DNA of 64,000 nt from Leptospira noguchii serovar Panama str. CZ214 (lineage in GTDB: Bacteria; Spirochaetota; Leptospiria; Leptospirales; Leptospiraceae), in NCBI RefSeq assembly GCF_000306255.2, contig NZ_AKWY02000003.1, forward strand, positions 1-64,000, written 5' to 3'. Below the pieces are notes generated by a model. The model had not been told where the DNA came from and searched no databases. It saw only the letters and a list, made by a program, of their open reading frames with translations. A program made the translations under genes and the position numbers. Shown here one piece after another: positions 1-15,205 of this stretch. The first letter of the stretch is position 1; each line of letters begins with the position of its first letter.

Positions 1-746
<746 letters not shown>

Positions 747-1544
747 ATTGGTGATATATTATGCAAATGTCAGTAACAGTGAGAAGGTGGGAAAATTTTC
801 AAATTTTTGAATTTTTATAATATTTATAATATTTATAATATTTTTGTGGAATTTATTTTTATTTTAACATAGATAAAAAATCCATATAATTCTGTAAATT
901 CCTCCTCTTTCAATCCATTGCTGGTTTTTTTCTGAGGAAAATTGCGAGTATCTTTTTTGTATAAGGATTGCAACCAAATCCTTTTGACTTTGTCTATAAA
1001 ACTTGTAGATCTTACTTTTTCAGTTGTTTCTGTAAATACTTAGGCTTAAGAATTATGAAACTAGATGAGTATAGATGATGTTTCTTATACATCGAATTGA
1101 TTTAGAGATCTCAAAAAACAAACGGTTGTTTCTCTCAAATTTGGTTTGTTGTCGGAAGAATTCTATTTTTAAGATGAGTTGGCGTAAGAACATGAAAAAG
1201 AATTTTCTAAAAGTATGAGTTCCCACAATTTTAGAATTTGTCTGTAAAATCGTGATTTGTAATAGTTCCCACAAATTAAACCACATTATAAATTTTAAAA
1301 CATTCACTTTTTGTAATAGTTCCCACGTTTTAGGAATTGATCTGTAAAGTTTTGATCTCAACTTTTTTCAGAAAAATGGACCGTGGATTTCTTACACAGA
1401 ATTCACATTAAAAATACGATTTTGAACTTGTACCAAAACCGTCCAATGTGGAAACTACTATGAAAATTTAACGATAAATAGATCTGCTCGAAAGTTTGCA
1501 AATTGGACGGTTTTGTATTTTAGTTCGTCCGCGTCAAGGCGCGT
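747..1544. repeat. Intergenic repeat mosaic
   Basis: No gene is supported here. It holds a short ATAATATTT-type tandem tract near 815-845 and a copy of the GTTCCCAC-containing dispersed repeat (about 1165-1410). It also holds a short element at 1433-1516 with 13-base inverted ends (AAAACCGTCCAAT and its complement). The minus-strand open frame across 1053-1361 is a by-product of the repeat. Confidence 0.6.
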
Positions 1545-1570
1545 TTTCTCTTCGCGAATGCGAAGAGAAA
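1545..1570 (-). terminator. Hairpin downstream of TonB receptor
   Basis: A perfect 11-bp stem (TTTCTCTTCGC / GCGAAGAGAAA) with a 4-base loop lies 14 bases past the stop of the TonB-dependent receptor. There is no clear U-tract on the minus strand, so termination is likely from position but not proven. Confidence 0.5.
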
Positions 1571-1583
1571 TTTGCGGTAAAAT

Positions 1584-4540
<2,957 letters not shown>

Positions 4541-4544
<4 letters not shown>

Positions 4545-5269
4545 GTTCCGTATGTACAAACTTTAAATTGATTTTTATGTTCTATAACGAGTTTGATCTC
4601 TTCGATTCGGATCGTCTTGGATCCAACTTGTAGATCCAATTCGCCAATGATATATCCGTTGATGTTTGTCAACTTACGGTTGTTATATGGCTGAGTAAGT
4701 GGGAGAATTTTAAAATCCCCTTTTGTATTTTGAATCTGTTTTCTAATTTTATCTAAACCGGCGGTTCTTCTTAAAAGAATCAGATACATAGAATCTTCTA
4801 TTTTAGAATTTGCTGTTATATTGTTTTGATTTACGTTATTGGGAAGATAGATCTTTCTGATTTCTTCCGGGCTACAGGAAAAACGAAGTAAATCGTCTGG
4901 TTTATTTGGATTGTCCCTGATTTCTGTCAGAGCGATTTGAATGGCTTTTGCAACCGAAGACGAAGAGTTTAGGATTTGATAAGATTCTTTGATTTCTGAT
5001 CTTAAAATTTCTTGATCTTTTTGGATTTCTAATGTGTGTTTAGGGTCTGTAAGTTCTTCTTTATTTGAGTTTGGTTTTGGGTTGCTCTTTTTACAATCAA
5101 ATGTGAAGGCTGATGAAAATATAAATATTAGAATATTAAGAAAAATAAAATGGTTTGGAAGGAAAAAAGATAAGAACGTTTTATCTCTATGAAAAGTAAA
5201 CTGATTGGAAGTAACGGCCTCGCGTGTCGATTTTTGGAGGGTTTTACTTTCGAATTTTTTTTGAAACAT
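4541..5269 (-). CDS. Hypothetical lipoprotein-like protein coupled to TonB receptor
   Basis: A 242-aa protein I do not recognise. It has a basic N-terminal stretch, then a strongly hydrophobic segment (about 34-57) ending in TFDCKKSN, which looks like a loose leptospiral lipobox although Asp at -1 is unusual. The remaining part is charged, with a few predicted strands near the C-terminus ([23 protein letters not shown]). The ATG at 5269 has only a weak ribosome site, and the N-terminus before the hydrophobic segment is long for a signal peptide, so the true start may be downstream. Its TGA overlaps the ATG of the TonB-dependent receptor, so the two are probably co-translated and may work together as an outer-membrane uptake unit. 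Confidence 0.65.
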
Positions 5270-5306
5270 GATCTTGATGATTTTAAAATAGATTAAAAAT
5301 TTTGAA

Positions 5307-5334
5307 TTAGGATTCCCAAATTAGGGAATCCTAA
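5307..5334 (-). terminator. Intrinsic terminator after surface lipoprotein
   Basis: A perfect 11-bp stem (TTAGGATTCCC / GGGAATCCTAA) with a 6-base loop is followed on the minus strand by a T-rich stretch (TTCAAAATTTTTAA). It lies just past the stop of the 460-aa lipoprotein gene and separates it from the lipoprotein-like/TonB pair. Confidence 0.75.
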
Positions 5335-5343
5335 TATATAAGT

Positions 5344-6726
5344 TTATCTTGCTCTATAAACGGTCCAACCAAAAGCCCAGTTCAAACCGCTTACCATACC
5401 ACCGTAAGTTGTGTTATCGGTAAAAAACGAATCCGAGGATTGAGCGCTTAGAGCGGAACCAGCTAAAGCCGCGGCTTCTCCGGAAGGTTGATAGTCCGGT
5501 TTGGTCGCAAATTCGCAGTTATCCGAATCTCCTGAACCTAAGGAAATTATAGGAGAGGAAGAAAGTCCGTTTGTAGGTAATACACAGGCTGCGTTGTTTC
5601 CGTTTCCTTTTGCCGCTTCTACTAAAACGTTTGCAAAAGTAGGGGAAGTCGCTGCTCCACCGGCTCCATTGGCTACACAATCAATATTTCCGGCTTGAAA
5701 ACCGTAAATGGCTCCGTTCGAAAATTTACCTTGAAGTCCTTCTCTCAGTCTTGCTCCAAATCCGTTGGAAACATTTTTTCCAAGAAGAGTAAAGTTAGAA
5801 AGTTTTACGTTCGTGGTCGTTTTAGAAGTTGCGGATGCGGTTCCACCGCTATGAGTTCCGTCCATTTCAAAACCATGAGGATCGGTGGATGCAGTTCCGC
5901 CGCAACTGGTAGGATATTTATGAGCGATTAAGAACTGAACCTTTCCAGTAAATGCTTCATCTAAATCTAAGTCGTCGTCCATTCCACCGGTCATCAAAAG
6001 ATATTTACCGGTCCAAGCGCCGCCCCAAGCTTCGATACCATCGTCTAAATGTCTATGAACTTGAACGTGATCTAAAGTAGTACCACTTCCTACCACATAC
6101 ATAGAAAGTCCGTTTAACTCGTCACCGGGAGAAACTTCGTTTCCTGCAAACTCAACGATCGTATAAGTAAGGTTACCCGAACTTCCGTTATCATTTGCAC
6201 CGCTATTGTATTGAAGACCGGTTCCACCTTCTGTGTTTTGTGCGGCCGCTCTGGATCCGATGCCGTCTCCTACGATCAAAATTCCACCCCAATCGCCAGG
6301 GGCTCTGTTTCCAGAAACTTTAGAAGAAGTAAAACATACGGGTGCAGTAGCGTCTCCATTGGTTACAATCTTTCCGCCTTGTTCGACAATCAGAGCAGAA
6401 CCTGCAGTTCCGAAAATTACGGAACCTCTTTCAAAAGTAAGAGTGGCGCCGTTTTTTACTCTAACGATTCCGCTTAACGAGGAAGAGGAGTAAGCGGGAA
6501 GATTCTGACTAGAAGTGATGTTGCCCGAAAGAACTGTGTTTCCACCTTGAACCGAAGCACCGTCGCAGATAGCGGCTCCGGCGTCGCTGTTACCTCCCGC
6601 TAAGAGTGCGAGAAGTAATAACATACTATTGTCGCTTTTGTCTTCTTTACAATTGATAAAAGAAGAAAGTAATAAGGCCGCACTTACGATTAAAAGTGAA
6701 GTCCTTTGTAAGAAAGTTGATTTCAT
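5344..6726 (-). CDS. Large surface lipoprotein with right-handed beta-repeat character
   Basis: A 460-aa exported protein. Its signal peptide ends in a lipobox-like LLSSFINC, so the mature Cys would be lipidated. The body is Gly/Ser/Asn-rich with repeated short strands ([56 protein letters not shown]), resembling beta-helix-type surface proteins that sit next to TonB receptors in leptospires and Bacteroidetes. ATG at 6726 is preferred over an upstream in-frame codon because AAGGAG lies 8 bases before it and it begins the signal peptide. Two acidic patches ([20 protein letters not shown]) could bind metal. Binding of a ligand for the downstream receptor is inference. Confidence 0.75.
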   Translation of the reverse strand: MKSTFLQRTSLLIVSAALLLSSFINCKEDKSDNSMLLLLALLAGGNSDAGAAICDGASVQGGNTVLSGNITSSQNLPAYSSSSLSGIVRVKNGATLTFERGSVIFGTAGSALIVEQGGKIVTNGDATAPVCFTSSKVSGNRAPGDWGGILIVGDGIGSRAAAQNTEGGTGLQYNSGANDNGSSGNLTYTIVEFAGNEVSPGDELNGLSMYVVGSGTTLDHVQVHRHLDDGIEAWGGAWTGKYLLMTGGMDDDLDLDEAFTGKVQFLIAHKYPTSCGGTASTDPHGFEMDGTHSGGTASATSKTTTNVKLSNFTLLGKNVSNGFGARLREGLQGKFSNGAIYGFQAGNIDCVANGAGGAATSPTFANVLVEAAKGNGNNAACVLPTNGLSSSPIISLGSGDSDNCEFATKPDYQPSGEAAALAGSALSAQSSDSFFTDNTTYGGMVSGLNWAFGWTVYRAR

Positions 6727-6778
6727 CTTATAACTCCTTGAAAATAAACCGTAGAAGGTCTGAAACAAAGATAGAGGG

Positions 6779-6814
<36 letters not shown>

Positions 6815-6886
6815 GCGTAACTTTTATTAAATTAAAAAGAAAGTTCTTTTGCAGAATCAAAAAGTAAAACGGCATGATTTTGTTTC

Positions 6887-7210
6887 CTATGGAAGTATAA
6901 AAAATAGGATTAAAAGTAAACCCATCGATCCTAAAGCAAGATAACGATCTGATTTGGTTTCTTCTTTCGATTCTTCTTCTTTTGCCCAGGTAACTTCTTT
7001 TTTTTGGATTGTGACCGCTTCTTTTTTAAAACCTCTTCTTGTGCCGTCTTGGTATTCTACGATAATTCCTTGTTCGTTTTCTGAAGTTTTAACGTTTTCA
7101 ATCACTTCGTTTGTTTTAGAGTTTGTGACCGTGTCTGCAAAAAGTAAATTAGAGAAAAATAATGCAGACACGCATAAGAATAGGATGAATTCAGAACGTC
7201 TTGTAATCAT
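6887..7210 (-). CDS. Small secreted protein with C-terminal membrane helix
   Basis: A 107-aa protein with an N-terminal signal peptide ([18 protein letters not shown]), a short polar middle with [16 protein letters not shown], a Glu/Lys-rich linker, and a C-terminal hydrophobic helix ([18 protein letters not shown]). It would sit in the periplasm anchored by its C-terminus. ATG 7210 is chosen because AAAGGAG lies upstream (spacing somewhat long) and the signal peptide begins there. It reads toward the surface lipoprotein gene, with a gap of about 160 bases. I do not recognise a family. Confidence 0.65.
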   Translation of the reverse strand: MITRRSEFILFLCVSALFFSNLLFADTVTNSKTNEVIENVKTSENEQGIIVEYQDGTRRGFKKEAVTIQKKEVTWAKEEESKEETKSDRYLALGSMGLLLILFFILP

Positions 7211-7228
7211 TTTGTAATCGTTCTCCTT

Positions 7229-7250
7229 TGAGAATGATATTCGCTTCTCA
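7229..7250. promoter_or_regulatory. Weak Fur/PerR-like inverted repeat
   Basis: TGAGAA and TTCTCA are separated by 10 bases, upstream of the outer-membrane gene block. The left half (TGAGAATGAT) matches the perfect operator seen at 55201-55223. Spacing departs from the 7-1-7 layout, so this is only a candidate for iron or peroxide control of the TonB region. Confidence 0.3.
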
Positions 7251-9079
7251 TCCATATCAGATTCTACAAGAGGAAAATCGTACGAATTGTTACAATCGTA
7301 TTAAAGATAAATTGTAGGGATTTTAAATTAAGAATCTAAATTGATAAACTTTTTTATGTATTAGAGTTGTTGAACAACTCTATAGTTCGACGTAAAAAAA
7401 TCTGGACGGAACCGACTTGCCACAGACAAGCCGGACCGGGTCCTCAGCTCTGGTTAATAAATTGTATAAAAGAAACGTAATGCGACATTTCGATTTTAGT
7501 TTTAATCTAGAACGCGATCTGTCGAGCGATTATAGAAGCGAGACGCTGAGTTTGAGAGAGCGTTCTGCTGAGTTCTTTCGTATCGATTCCTTTCACGTTA
7601 ACACATGTTAGTTCAGATTAACAAAGCTGCTTCAAACGACCGTTTTCACAAAACCGATGAGAATTCGTTTATTAACAACACTATATTAGGGTTTACGTAT
7701 TTAATTTAAAGATTTCGGCTTAAATTGAATTGAAAGGATATTTCTATAAAAAAAGGAAATTAAATTCAATTCATCTAAACAGAAGTATAAAATGATTTGA
7801 AACCGACAAAGTTCTTTTAGTTTTTTCAGAAAGTTAGTAATTTCTAAAACTAATTATAGAACGATTCCATTCGAAATCATTTTACTAACGGCTTCTAAAA
7901 TTATACCTTCTCGAATCTTTTGAAAGGTTCCCAGAGAGACTTAACGCGTAATACTTTCTAAAAGTATAATATTTTATCGAATAGAATAGAATCATTTTCT
8001 AAAGTAAAACTTTTGTGTTCGTTCCTATTTAATTACATTTTTAAACTTATTCATATAAATTTTTTAGTAAATGAATCAGTGTAAGTTGGTCAATGTCCTA
8101 AAGCCATTTCAAAAAAATTATCTTTGAGTAAAATACAGAATTCTAATATATTTTTGAGATAACGGTAACGCTACATCTAAGAAATTAAAATTTCAATTTA
8201 GAAATAGAGATCAGTATAAAAACTTATAGCTCTTGGATATTGCTTGAGGAGTTCAATGAAAAATATTATTTTATATAAAGTATATTGATGAATTTCTGGA
8301 ATATATCTTTTATATTAATTGCTTATTTTTTTACTTAGAACTTATTCCAAAATGTGGTGACTACTGCGAAAATTGAACTGCTCGAAAATTTGCAAATGCG
8401 ACTTAATTTGTAGGAACTGCTATATTTTATTAAAAATTTCCAAATAGTTATCGCGTAAAATTCTTTGAGATTTTGGGATAAGTTCTTAATTTTTAGAATA
8501 ATTATCTGCCGAAACGAATTCGATCCTATATATAGTTTTAAGCAATCCATATTCTTACGGTTCGTAAATAGTTGATTCTGCGAAAATGAATTTTATTTTC
8601 TGAATATAATAGAAAAAACATTCGTCGAAGTTATTTATAAAAAATTCTATTATAAAATTTGAAAGTTCCTTATAAAATCAAAGATTGTGTAAAATCAGTA
8701 TTTAGAATATTGTATGATAGAATTACAAAATACGGGATAAAAACGTCAAACATACAATTAAAACAACTCATAAAGTAGCAAAAAGTTTTCAAGTAAACGG
8801 AATAAAACGGCGCCTAACTTCAAATATATTGCGTGCCTTTTTTTCATATTTTTCGTCGATTTAAAAAAGAAAATATCAGGAGTTAAATTTTAAAAGTTTG
8901 TAGGATTGTTCGTTCGTTTCTCAAAGATGCTCTAGAACCAAAAGAAAAATTTTAGAAAAAGGATACAGGGTAGAATCGAAAAGACCAAATTTTCCTGCCA
9001 GAAGCTAGAAAAAGGTTCTTTTTGGGGCAGCGTTTAAAAGTTTGCCGAGAACAATCGGATAAAAATTAAAGGAGAAAGA
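7251..9079. repeat. Long gene-free repeat mosaic
   Basis: No convincing gene in about 1.8 kb. It contains a TTAACG-ended dispersed element (about 7385-7602), a decayed copy of the AGAGTTGTTGA element (fragments near 7363-7390 and 7610-7690), and an element with ends related to GAACTTGTCCCAAAA (8335-8489). Near 8093-8165 is a fragment also found at about 16355-16426. Stretch 8880-9060 is more mixed in composition but shows no ORF. Confidence 0.55.
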
Positions 9080-9154
9080 ATGAATCACTCTATTCCGAAC
9101 TTTCTAAAGCCGATCATTATAATAGAAATCTATAGAATAGTTATCGTTTTATAA
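9080..9154 (+). CDS. Possible 24-aa leader peptide before the cyclase
   Basis: ATG at 9080 follows an excellent ribosome site (AAAGGAGAAAGA) and runs 24 codons (MNHSIPNFLKPIIIIEIYRI...) to TAA. It ends 57 bases before the cyclase ATG, which itself has only a modest ribosome site. It could be a leader peptide controlling cyclase translation, or a chance ORF. Confidence 0.3.
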   Translation: MNHSIPNFLKPIIIIEIYRIVIVL

Positions 9155-9211
9155 ATTCAATTGAATGTAATAAACTCTTTGATCGGATAACAAAACTCGA
9201 ACGGGAACGTT

Positions 9212-11011
9212 ATGAATTCATTGCTCAATCTATATAACTGGAATATTCGCCAAAAGTTAATGGTGATCATTTCAATTATCATTCTTATCTCTTTAGGAAC
9301 AATCATTGCTCTTGCTACATATTTTTTCAAATCGGATAACGAAATTCGCGTCAAAGAAAACAACTTGAAACTGACGGACGTAATCAGTCAGAAAATACGT
9401 TCGGATATTGCTTCTTTGACAAAACGTTCTCTACTTCTTGCTCGGTCTGTAGCGGATTCAGAAGGATCCAGCGATATTTTACAAAACGACGACGATATTT
9501 TTTATCTGAAAATTTTCAGAAAAGAAGGTTCTGATTACGTAGGTGTAAAACGAATCATAGACGAACGTACACTTAGAGATTTTAAAGTTAGTTCGGATAA
9601 CGCGGATAAAATCGTACGTAAATATTTAAACGGACAAAAAAAGGCTCAGTTTGGAAAGCCACTCGTATTCAACGTATCCCCCGATTTTCGCAGACCAGTA
9701 TTGTATCTTTCCATTTTTGTAGGAGACGGAACTAATTCGGCAATACTCGTGTCTTTGGTTAAAATGGATTCTATATTAGATTCTTTTAAAACGTCCGGGA
9801 TCACACAATTTTTCCTAGTAGGGAATGACGGCAAACTAATCGCACATTCCGATTCTAAATTGATCCTACAATCTACCGATCTTAAAGACGAACCGATCGT
9901 TAAAAATTTGTTGGAAAGTCCAATTAGTAACGGACAAACTCGTTACAAGGGAAAGGACGATCAATACTATTTAGGATCTTTTAGAAGGATTGGATATGCT
10001 GGGCTTGGAGTAATTTCCAGTACTTCTGAAAAGAAAGCGTTTGAAGAAGTTTATAATATTCAAAAAAGAAATATTTATCTGATGATCGTAGTGGTAAACG
10101 TTTCTATATTATTCGTATTTTTTTATGCAAGAAGGATGACAAGGCCCATCCTTAAACTCGTGGACGCTTCTAAACAAATCGAACAAGGAAACTTTCATAT
10201 AGATCTCAAACCGGAGTCAGGGGACGAAATCGGAAAACTTACATCTTCCTTTGTCGAAATGGGAAAAGGTTTATCCGATCGGGATAAGATGAAAGACGCT
10301 TTCGGAAAATTTGTTAACAAAGACATTGCGGAAATGGTTTTACGGGGAGAAGTAAAGTTAGGAGGAGATAAAAGGGAATGTGTAATTTTATTCTCCGATA
10401 TCCGTAACTTCACTTCTATTTCAGAAAAAATCGAACCGGAGTTAGTCGTAGAATTTTTAAATCAGTATTTTACCGCAATGGTAAAGTGTATTAACGAAAA
10501 CGGAGGGAGCGTAAATAAATATATAGGAGACGCAATCATGGCCGTTTGGGGCGAATTGGGACATACAAATTCAGATACGGAAAAATCGATTCTGGCCGCG
10601 TTGGATATGCGCAAGAGTTTGATACAATTCAACAAAGGAAGAGGAGGTGATAAAAAACCGAAAATTTTGATCGGGATCGGAATCAACACGGGAGAAGTCA
10701 TTGCGGGTCAAATCGGTTCCGAGGATAGACTAGAATATACGGTTATAGGTGATACTGTAAATCTTGCTTCTAGAGTAGAATCTTTAACAAAAGTATTCGG
10801 TGCAGATATATTGATCACAGGAAACTCTTACGAAAAGGTAAAAGGAATTTTTAATGTAGAAAAACTAAAACCGATTCAGGTAAAAGGAAAAAAATCCTTA
10901 CAGACGATCTACGCGGTTTTAGGACATTCTAAAGATAAAAACTGTCCTAAAAATTTGAAAGAACTTAGAAAACAAATTGGAATGGAATTCAAACCTGGTA
11001 GGTCTAAATAA
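9212..11011 (+). CDS. Membrane-bound class III adenylate cyclase (sensor-HAMP-cyclase)
   Basis: A 599-aa receptor-type cyclase making cAMP from ATP. Order: membrane helix about 17-39; periplasmic Cache-like sensor about 40-285; second helix about 288-310; HAMP about 310-360; class III catalytic domain about 385-575. Metal-binding aspartates are visible in LFSDIRNFT (about 396) and YIGDAIMA (about 440). The Lys of NKYIGD and Thr/Asp of EYTVIGD fit adenine selection, and NLASR supplies the transition-state Asn/Arg. All catalytic residues appear intact. It is followed after 4 bases by a FecR-domain gene, so the two form an operon. The sensed signal is unknown. Confidence 0.92.
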   Translation: MNSLLNLYNWNIRQKLMVIISIIILISLGTIIALATYFFKSDNEIRVKENNLKLTDVISQKIRSDIASLTKRSLLLARSVADSEGSSDILQNDDDIFYLKIFRKEGSDYVGVKRIIDERTLRDFKVSSDNADKIVRKYLNGQKKAQFGKPLVFNVSPDFRRPVLYLSIFVGDGTNSAILVSLVKMDSILDSFKTSGITQFFLVGNDGKLIAHSDSKLILQSTDLKDEPIVKNLLESPISNGQTRYKGKDDQYYLGSFRRIGYAGLGVISSTSEKKAFEEVYNIQKRNIYLMIVVVNVSILFVFFYARRMTRPILKLVDASKQIEQGNFHIDLKPESGDEIGKLTSSFVEMGKGLSDRDKMKDAFGKFVNKDIAEMVLRGEVKLGGDKRECVILFSDIRNFTSISEKIEPELVVEFLNQYFTAMVKCINENGGSVNKYIGDAIMAVWGELGHTNSDTEKSILAALDMRKSLIQFNKGRGGDKKPKILIGIGINTGEVIAGQIGSEDRLEYTVIGDTVNLASRVESLTKVFGADILITGNSYEKVKGIFNVEKLKPIQVKGKKSLQTIYAVLGHSKDKNCPKNLKELRKQIGMEFKPGRSK

Positions 11012-11015
11012 CGAT

Positions 11016-12170
11016 ATGAAAGATAAAATTCTTTCAGGCGACAAACCGATTCTATTTCTTCTTATATTTAACATCGTATTGTTTACGGGAGTATTTATAT
11101 ACGATTATACTCGATATGGGTATCAGGGTTCTCAAAAAGTAATTGGAACTATTCTTTATAAATCGAATACAACCCAAAGAAAATATGATTCCGAAGTGGT
11201 CTGGAAAGAAATTGAAGTGGGAAATTCCGTCCAAAACAGAGATACAATTTTAACTTCGGAAGGTTCTCAGGCAAAGATCAGACTTTCAGATGGAAGCGAA
11301 ATCATGATCGCTGAAAACTCGATGATCTTTATAGATTATCTAGACAATCGCACTAATTTGGAAATTTCCGCAGGTGGATTACAGATCACAAGAAAATCGG
11401 ATAACAAAGAAGATACCTCCTCTTTAGGGATTCGTTCTGGTGATGGAGTGTTGAAACTTGTAGAAGGAGTCGTAAACGTAGAAAAGAAAAAGAATCAAAA
11501 AACTCTGGATTACGCGGTTCTTTCCGGCGCGGTTAAACCCGATCCTAGTAATCCTTTTCCCATGTTGCCTAAAAAGTCTTTAAACGGATTTGAGAAGTTA
11601 TTTCCCGGGTCGGAAAATATCCAAACGGTTAAATCCATTCAAGCCGCCGCTTCTGCTGCAAATTCCAATCTGTCAACTAACACTAATTCGGCGACTACGG
11701 TTGGCTCTGGTTCTTCTGTATCAGGTTCTAATACTGCCCCACCTATAAAATCTGAAAATACTACAAAATCACAAAATACAGAAGCTGATTTACAATCTAA
11801 ATCTGGTTTAAAAACAGAACGAACTAGTTCAGTAGATACTTCATCATCCGGAAAGAAAATACCTGGCTCCAATCAAAACGAAAGCAATTCGAAATCGGAT
11901 TATGATCCAGGAAATTATATTAAAAAACAAAAGTATGAACATAAGGTTCAGGAGAAGTCCGATTCTCCTGCAGTTCACCAAAATAAAACGGAGTTTAAAC
12001 CTTCCGAATCGACTCAGGCCCCATCTACTAAGAACGGTAGATCTTCTTCGGAAGTAAAAAAACAAAGACAAAACCGGGAATGGACCCCTGAAGAATTACT
12101 TCGACAAGAAAAAGAAAAACGCAGAAGAGAAAGGGAAGATAAAGAGCAAAGAGAATTTTTGCGGATGTAA
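11016..12170 (+). CDS. FecR-domain membrane protein
   Basis: A 384-aa protein. One N-terminal membrane helix (about 9-30) is followed by a FecR-like beta domain (about 45-150: GNSVQNRDTILTSEGSQAKIRLSDGSEIMIAENS, then a LEISAGGLQITRK strand). Next comes a long Ser/Asn/Lys-rich disordered region and a very basic/acidic C-terminal helix (RREREDKEQREFL). FecR domains sit in the periplasm and often relay signals. ATG 11016 is chosen because it lies just 4 bases after the cyclase stop, with GGTAGG upstream; an earlier in-frame ATG lies inside the cyclase gene. Tight linkage suggests it senses for, or is controlled with, the cyclase. Confidence 0.82.
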   Translation: MKDKILSGDKPILFLLIFNIVLFTGVFIYDYTRYGYQGSQKVIGTILYKSNTTQRKYDSEVVWKEIEVGNSVQNRDTILTSEGSQAKIRLSDGSEIMIAENSMIFIDYLDNRTNLEISAGGLQITRKSDNKEDTSSLGIRSGDGVLKLVEGVVNVEKKKNQKTLDYAVLSGAVKPDPSNPFPMLPKKSLNGFEKLFPGSENIQTVKSIQAAASAANSNLSTNTNSATTVGSGSSVSGSNTAPPIKSENTTKSQNTEADLQSKSGLKTERTSSVDTSSSGKKIPGSNQNESNSKSDYDPGNYIKKQKYEHKVQEKSDSPAVHQNKTEFKPSESTQAPSTKNGRSSSEVKKQRQNREWTPEELLRQEKEKRRREREDKEQREFLRM

Positions 12171-12825
<655 letters not shown>

Positions 12826-13230
12826 TTAATTGTTTTCGATTTCTTTTTTTCCCAGGCTAAAAATAAATCTTTGAGCAATTTCAAATTCTTTTTTTGGAAG
12901 CACTGTAAGTATTTCGATCATTTTCGGAAGTCCTTCTTTAGAAGTTATTTTTTTCAACAAAGTATTTTCCAATTCAAATTCTTTCGTTCTTATTCGAGAT
13001 GTTTGTATTCGTCGAGTTACCTTTTCCGGAAGTTCTCCTTCGAGAAGCCATTGTCTTCGGTATCCATGTACCATTTCTATTGTAATCGCTGCGTCTTCCG
13101 GTATTGGAAATCTACCACTTAACCAACCACTGATTGTTTGTTTGGATTTGCCAATTGTGACTCCAAATTCCTTTTGATTTCCTTTGAAATCTAAAAGTAT
13201 GGTTTTTAGTCTTTTTTTTTGCTCGCTCAA
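12826..13230 (-). CDS. XRE-family HTH regulator
   Basis: A 134-aa DNA-binding protein. Residues about 5-60 form a Cro/CI-type helix-turn-helix ([34 protein letters not shown]), followed by WLLEGE, typical of phage-type repressors, and a helical C-terminal tail likely for dimerising. The gene stands alone with no toxin or phage genes beside it. A palindrome directly upstream (13264-13284) with an extra half-site nearer the start (13243-13251) suggests it represses itself. It may be a remnant of a prophage or a solitary regulator; its targets are unknown. Confidence 0.8.
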   Translation of the reverse strand: MSEQKKRLKTILLDFKGNQKEFGVTIGKSKQTISGWLSGRFPIPEDAAITIEMVHGYRRQWLLEGELPEKVTRRIQTSRIRTKEFELENTLLKKITSKEGLPKMIEILTVLPKKEFEIAQRFIFSLGKKEIENN

Positions 13231-13242
13231 AATATATCCTGA

Positions 13243-13284
13243 AATAATACTTTTTAATTGACATTAGTATTAAAATAATACTAA
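13243..13284. promoter_or_regulatory. Candidate operator of the XRE regulator
   Basis: TTAGTATT and AATACTAA form 8-bp inverted arms with 5 bases between (13264-13284). A second AATAATACT half-site lies at 13243-13251, between the palindrome and the ATG at 13230. Placement upstream of an XRE gene supports autoregulation; this is inference. Confidence 0.5.
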
Positions 13285-13777
13285 TCTGTCTTTAGAAAAC
13301 CTATAAGTAGCACAACTTTCAAAAAATCAATTCAAATGTCAGTTCTATTGCAACTATGGGTCATAATCTTTAAAAAAATAAATAGTTTTATGCTATAGAA
13401 ATGGATTGGTTGTATAAAAACATGTTTTTGCCGTTGAAAAATAAAATGTTTTTGATCTTTCAATTTTCTTATCCTCAGAGTGATGTTTCCTTTCAAAAAA
13501 ATTTACAATACGAGCGAAATCGGGGAGAATTACCGGTGCGTATCGTATCGAAGCGAAAAATAAGATCGATGTAAAAGTTTTGTCGGAACACACTCCAAAG
13601 GATAAAGAAACAACTCTTTTCCTCTTGAAGATAAATCTGAGTAAATCTTTGTCTGAATTTGAACCATAGATAAAGATTGAGATATATCATCGTGAATTCC
13701 AAAACTAGTTTTGGTTACAGAACCAAATTACTACCGATAAGCGAAGACAAATATTAAATTTAGCGAAGAATTAGCGT
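13285..13777. other. Interval with possible decayed coding sequence
   Basis: No intact gene. On the plus strand around 13540-13670 one frame reads AYRIEAKNKIDVKVLSEHTP and on to a stop after FEP, with coding-like composition, but its upstream part needs frame changes. It may be a gene remnant. Minus-strand open frames here look spurious. Confidence 0.3.
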
Positions 13778-14683
<906 letters not shown>

Positions 14684-14707
14684 TAATTATCTAAGAACAT
14701 TTCAAAA

Positions 14708-14751
14708 ATCCATCTGTGATAATATTATTTGACTTATTATCACAGATGGAT
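14708..14751. terminator. Perfect 17-bp hairpin after the 7TM protein
   Basis: Arms 14708-14724 and 14735-14751 pair perfectly over 17 bp with a 10-base loop, starting 24 bases past the stop. A run of A before the stem gives a T-run only on the minus strand; nothing U-rich follows on the plus strand. It may be a terminator or mRNA-stabilising hairpin. Confidence 0.5.
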
Positions 14752-14896
14752 ACCTTTGTGCTATCGGGTATATTTCGAATTAGAATTCGAGTCAATTTTT
14801 TTGTAATTTGAATTCGGATCTGTTTTGAAGCGATCGATTTCTTTCAATCGATGCTAAAATTGATTTTTAGTTACTCGCACGATAGAGGAGGTTGAT

Positions 14897-15205
14897 ATGT
14901 CGAAGTGGTATGATCCGGCAGAACTGGAAGATTTTTTAGGTTCATTGCCTAAGTTTAGAGTGAAACTTCAACTTGCGTCCGAGTATAAAAATCGCCAAGA
15001 AAAAGTACCAAAAGAACTCAGATATATGATTTTAATTCAAAAATTGTATCTGCAAAAGAAAGTACTTTTAAGACGAAACGAATGGATGAAAGGAGAATTA
15101 AAAAGTATTTTCTCGGAAAAGATTCAACTAGAGAGTGAATTTAAAACTCTGGAAAAACTATTGAAAGAAACGCGGAATGAAAACGCAAATTTGATCTGTG
15201 GTTAA
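14897..15205 (+). CDS. Small helical protein of unknown function
   Basis: A 102-aa, highly charged, almost wholly helical protein. Residues about 45-98 look like a coiled coil ([20 protein letters not shown], then [19 protein letters not shown]). There is no signal peptide or membrane segment. The start is firm: GAGGAGG lies 6 bases before ATG 14897. It stands alone between repeat-rich intervals. I do not recognise a family; a scaffold or adaptor role would be a guess. Confidence 0.7.
   Translation: MSKWYDPAELEDFLGSLPKFRVKLQLASEYKNRQEKVPKELRYMILIQKLYLQKKVLLRRNEWMKGELKSIFSEKIQLESEFKTLEKLLKETRNENANLICG

Noticed and set aside
1053..1361. 102-aa minus-strand open frame
   Set aside because: Lies wholly in dispersed repeat sequence, with no ribosome site.
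7417..7611. 64-aa plus-strand open frame
   Set aside because: It is the translation of a TTAACG-family dispersed element.
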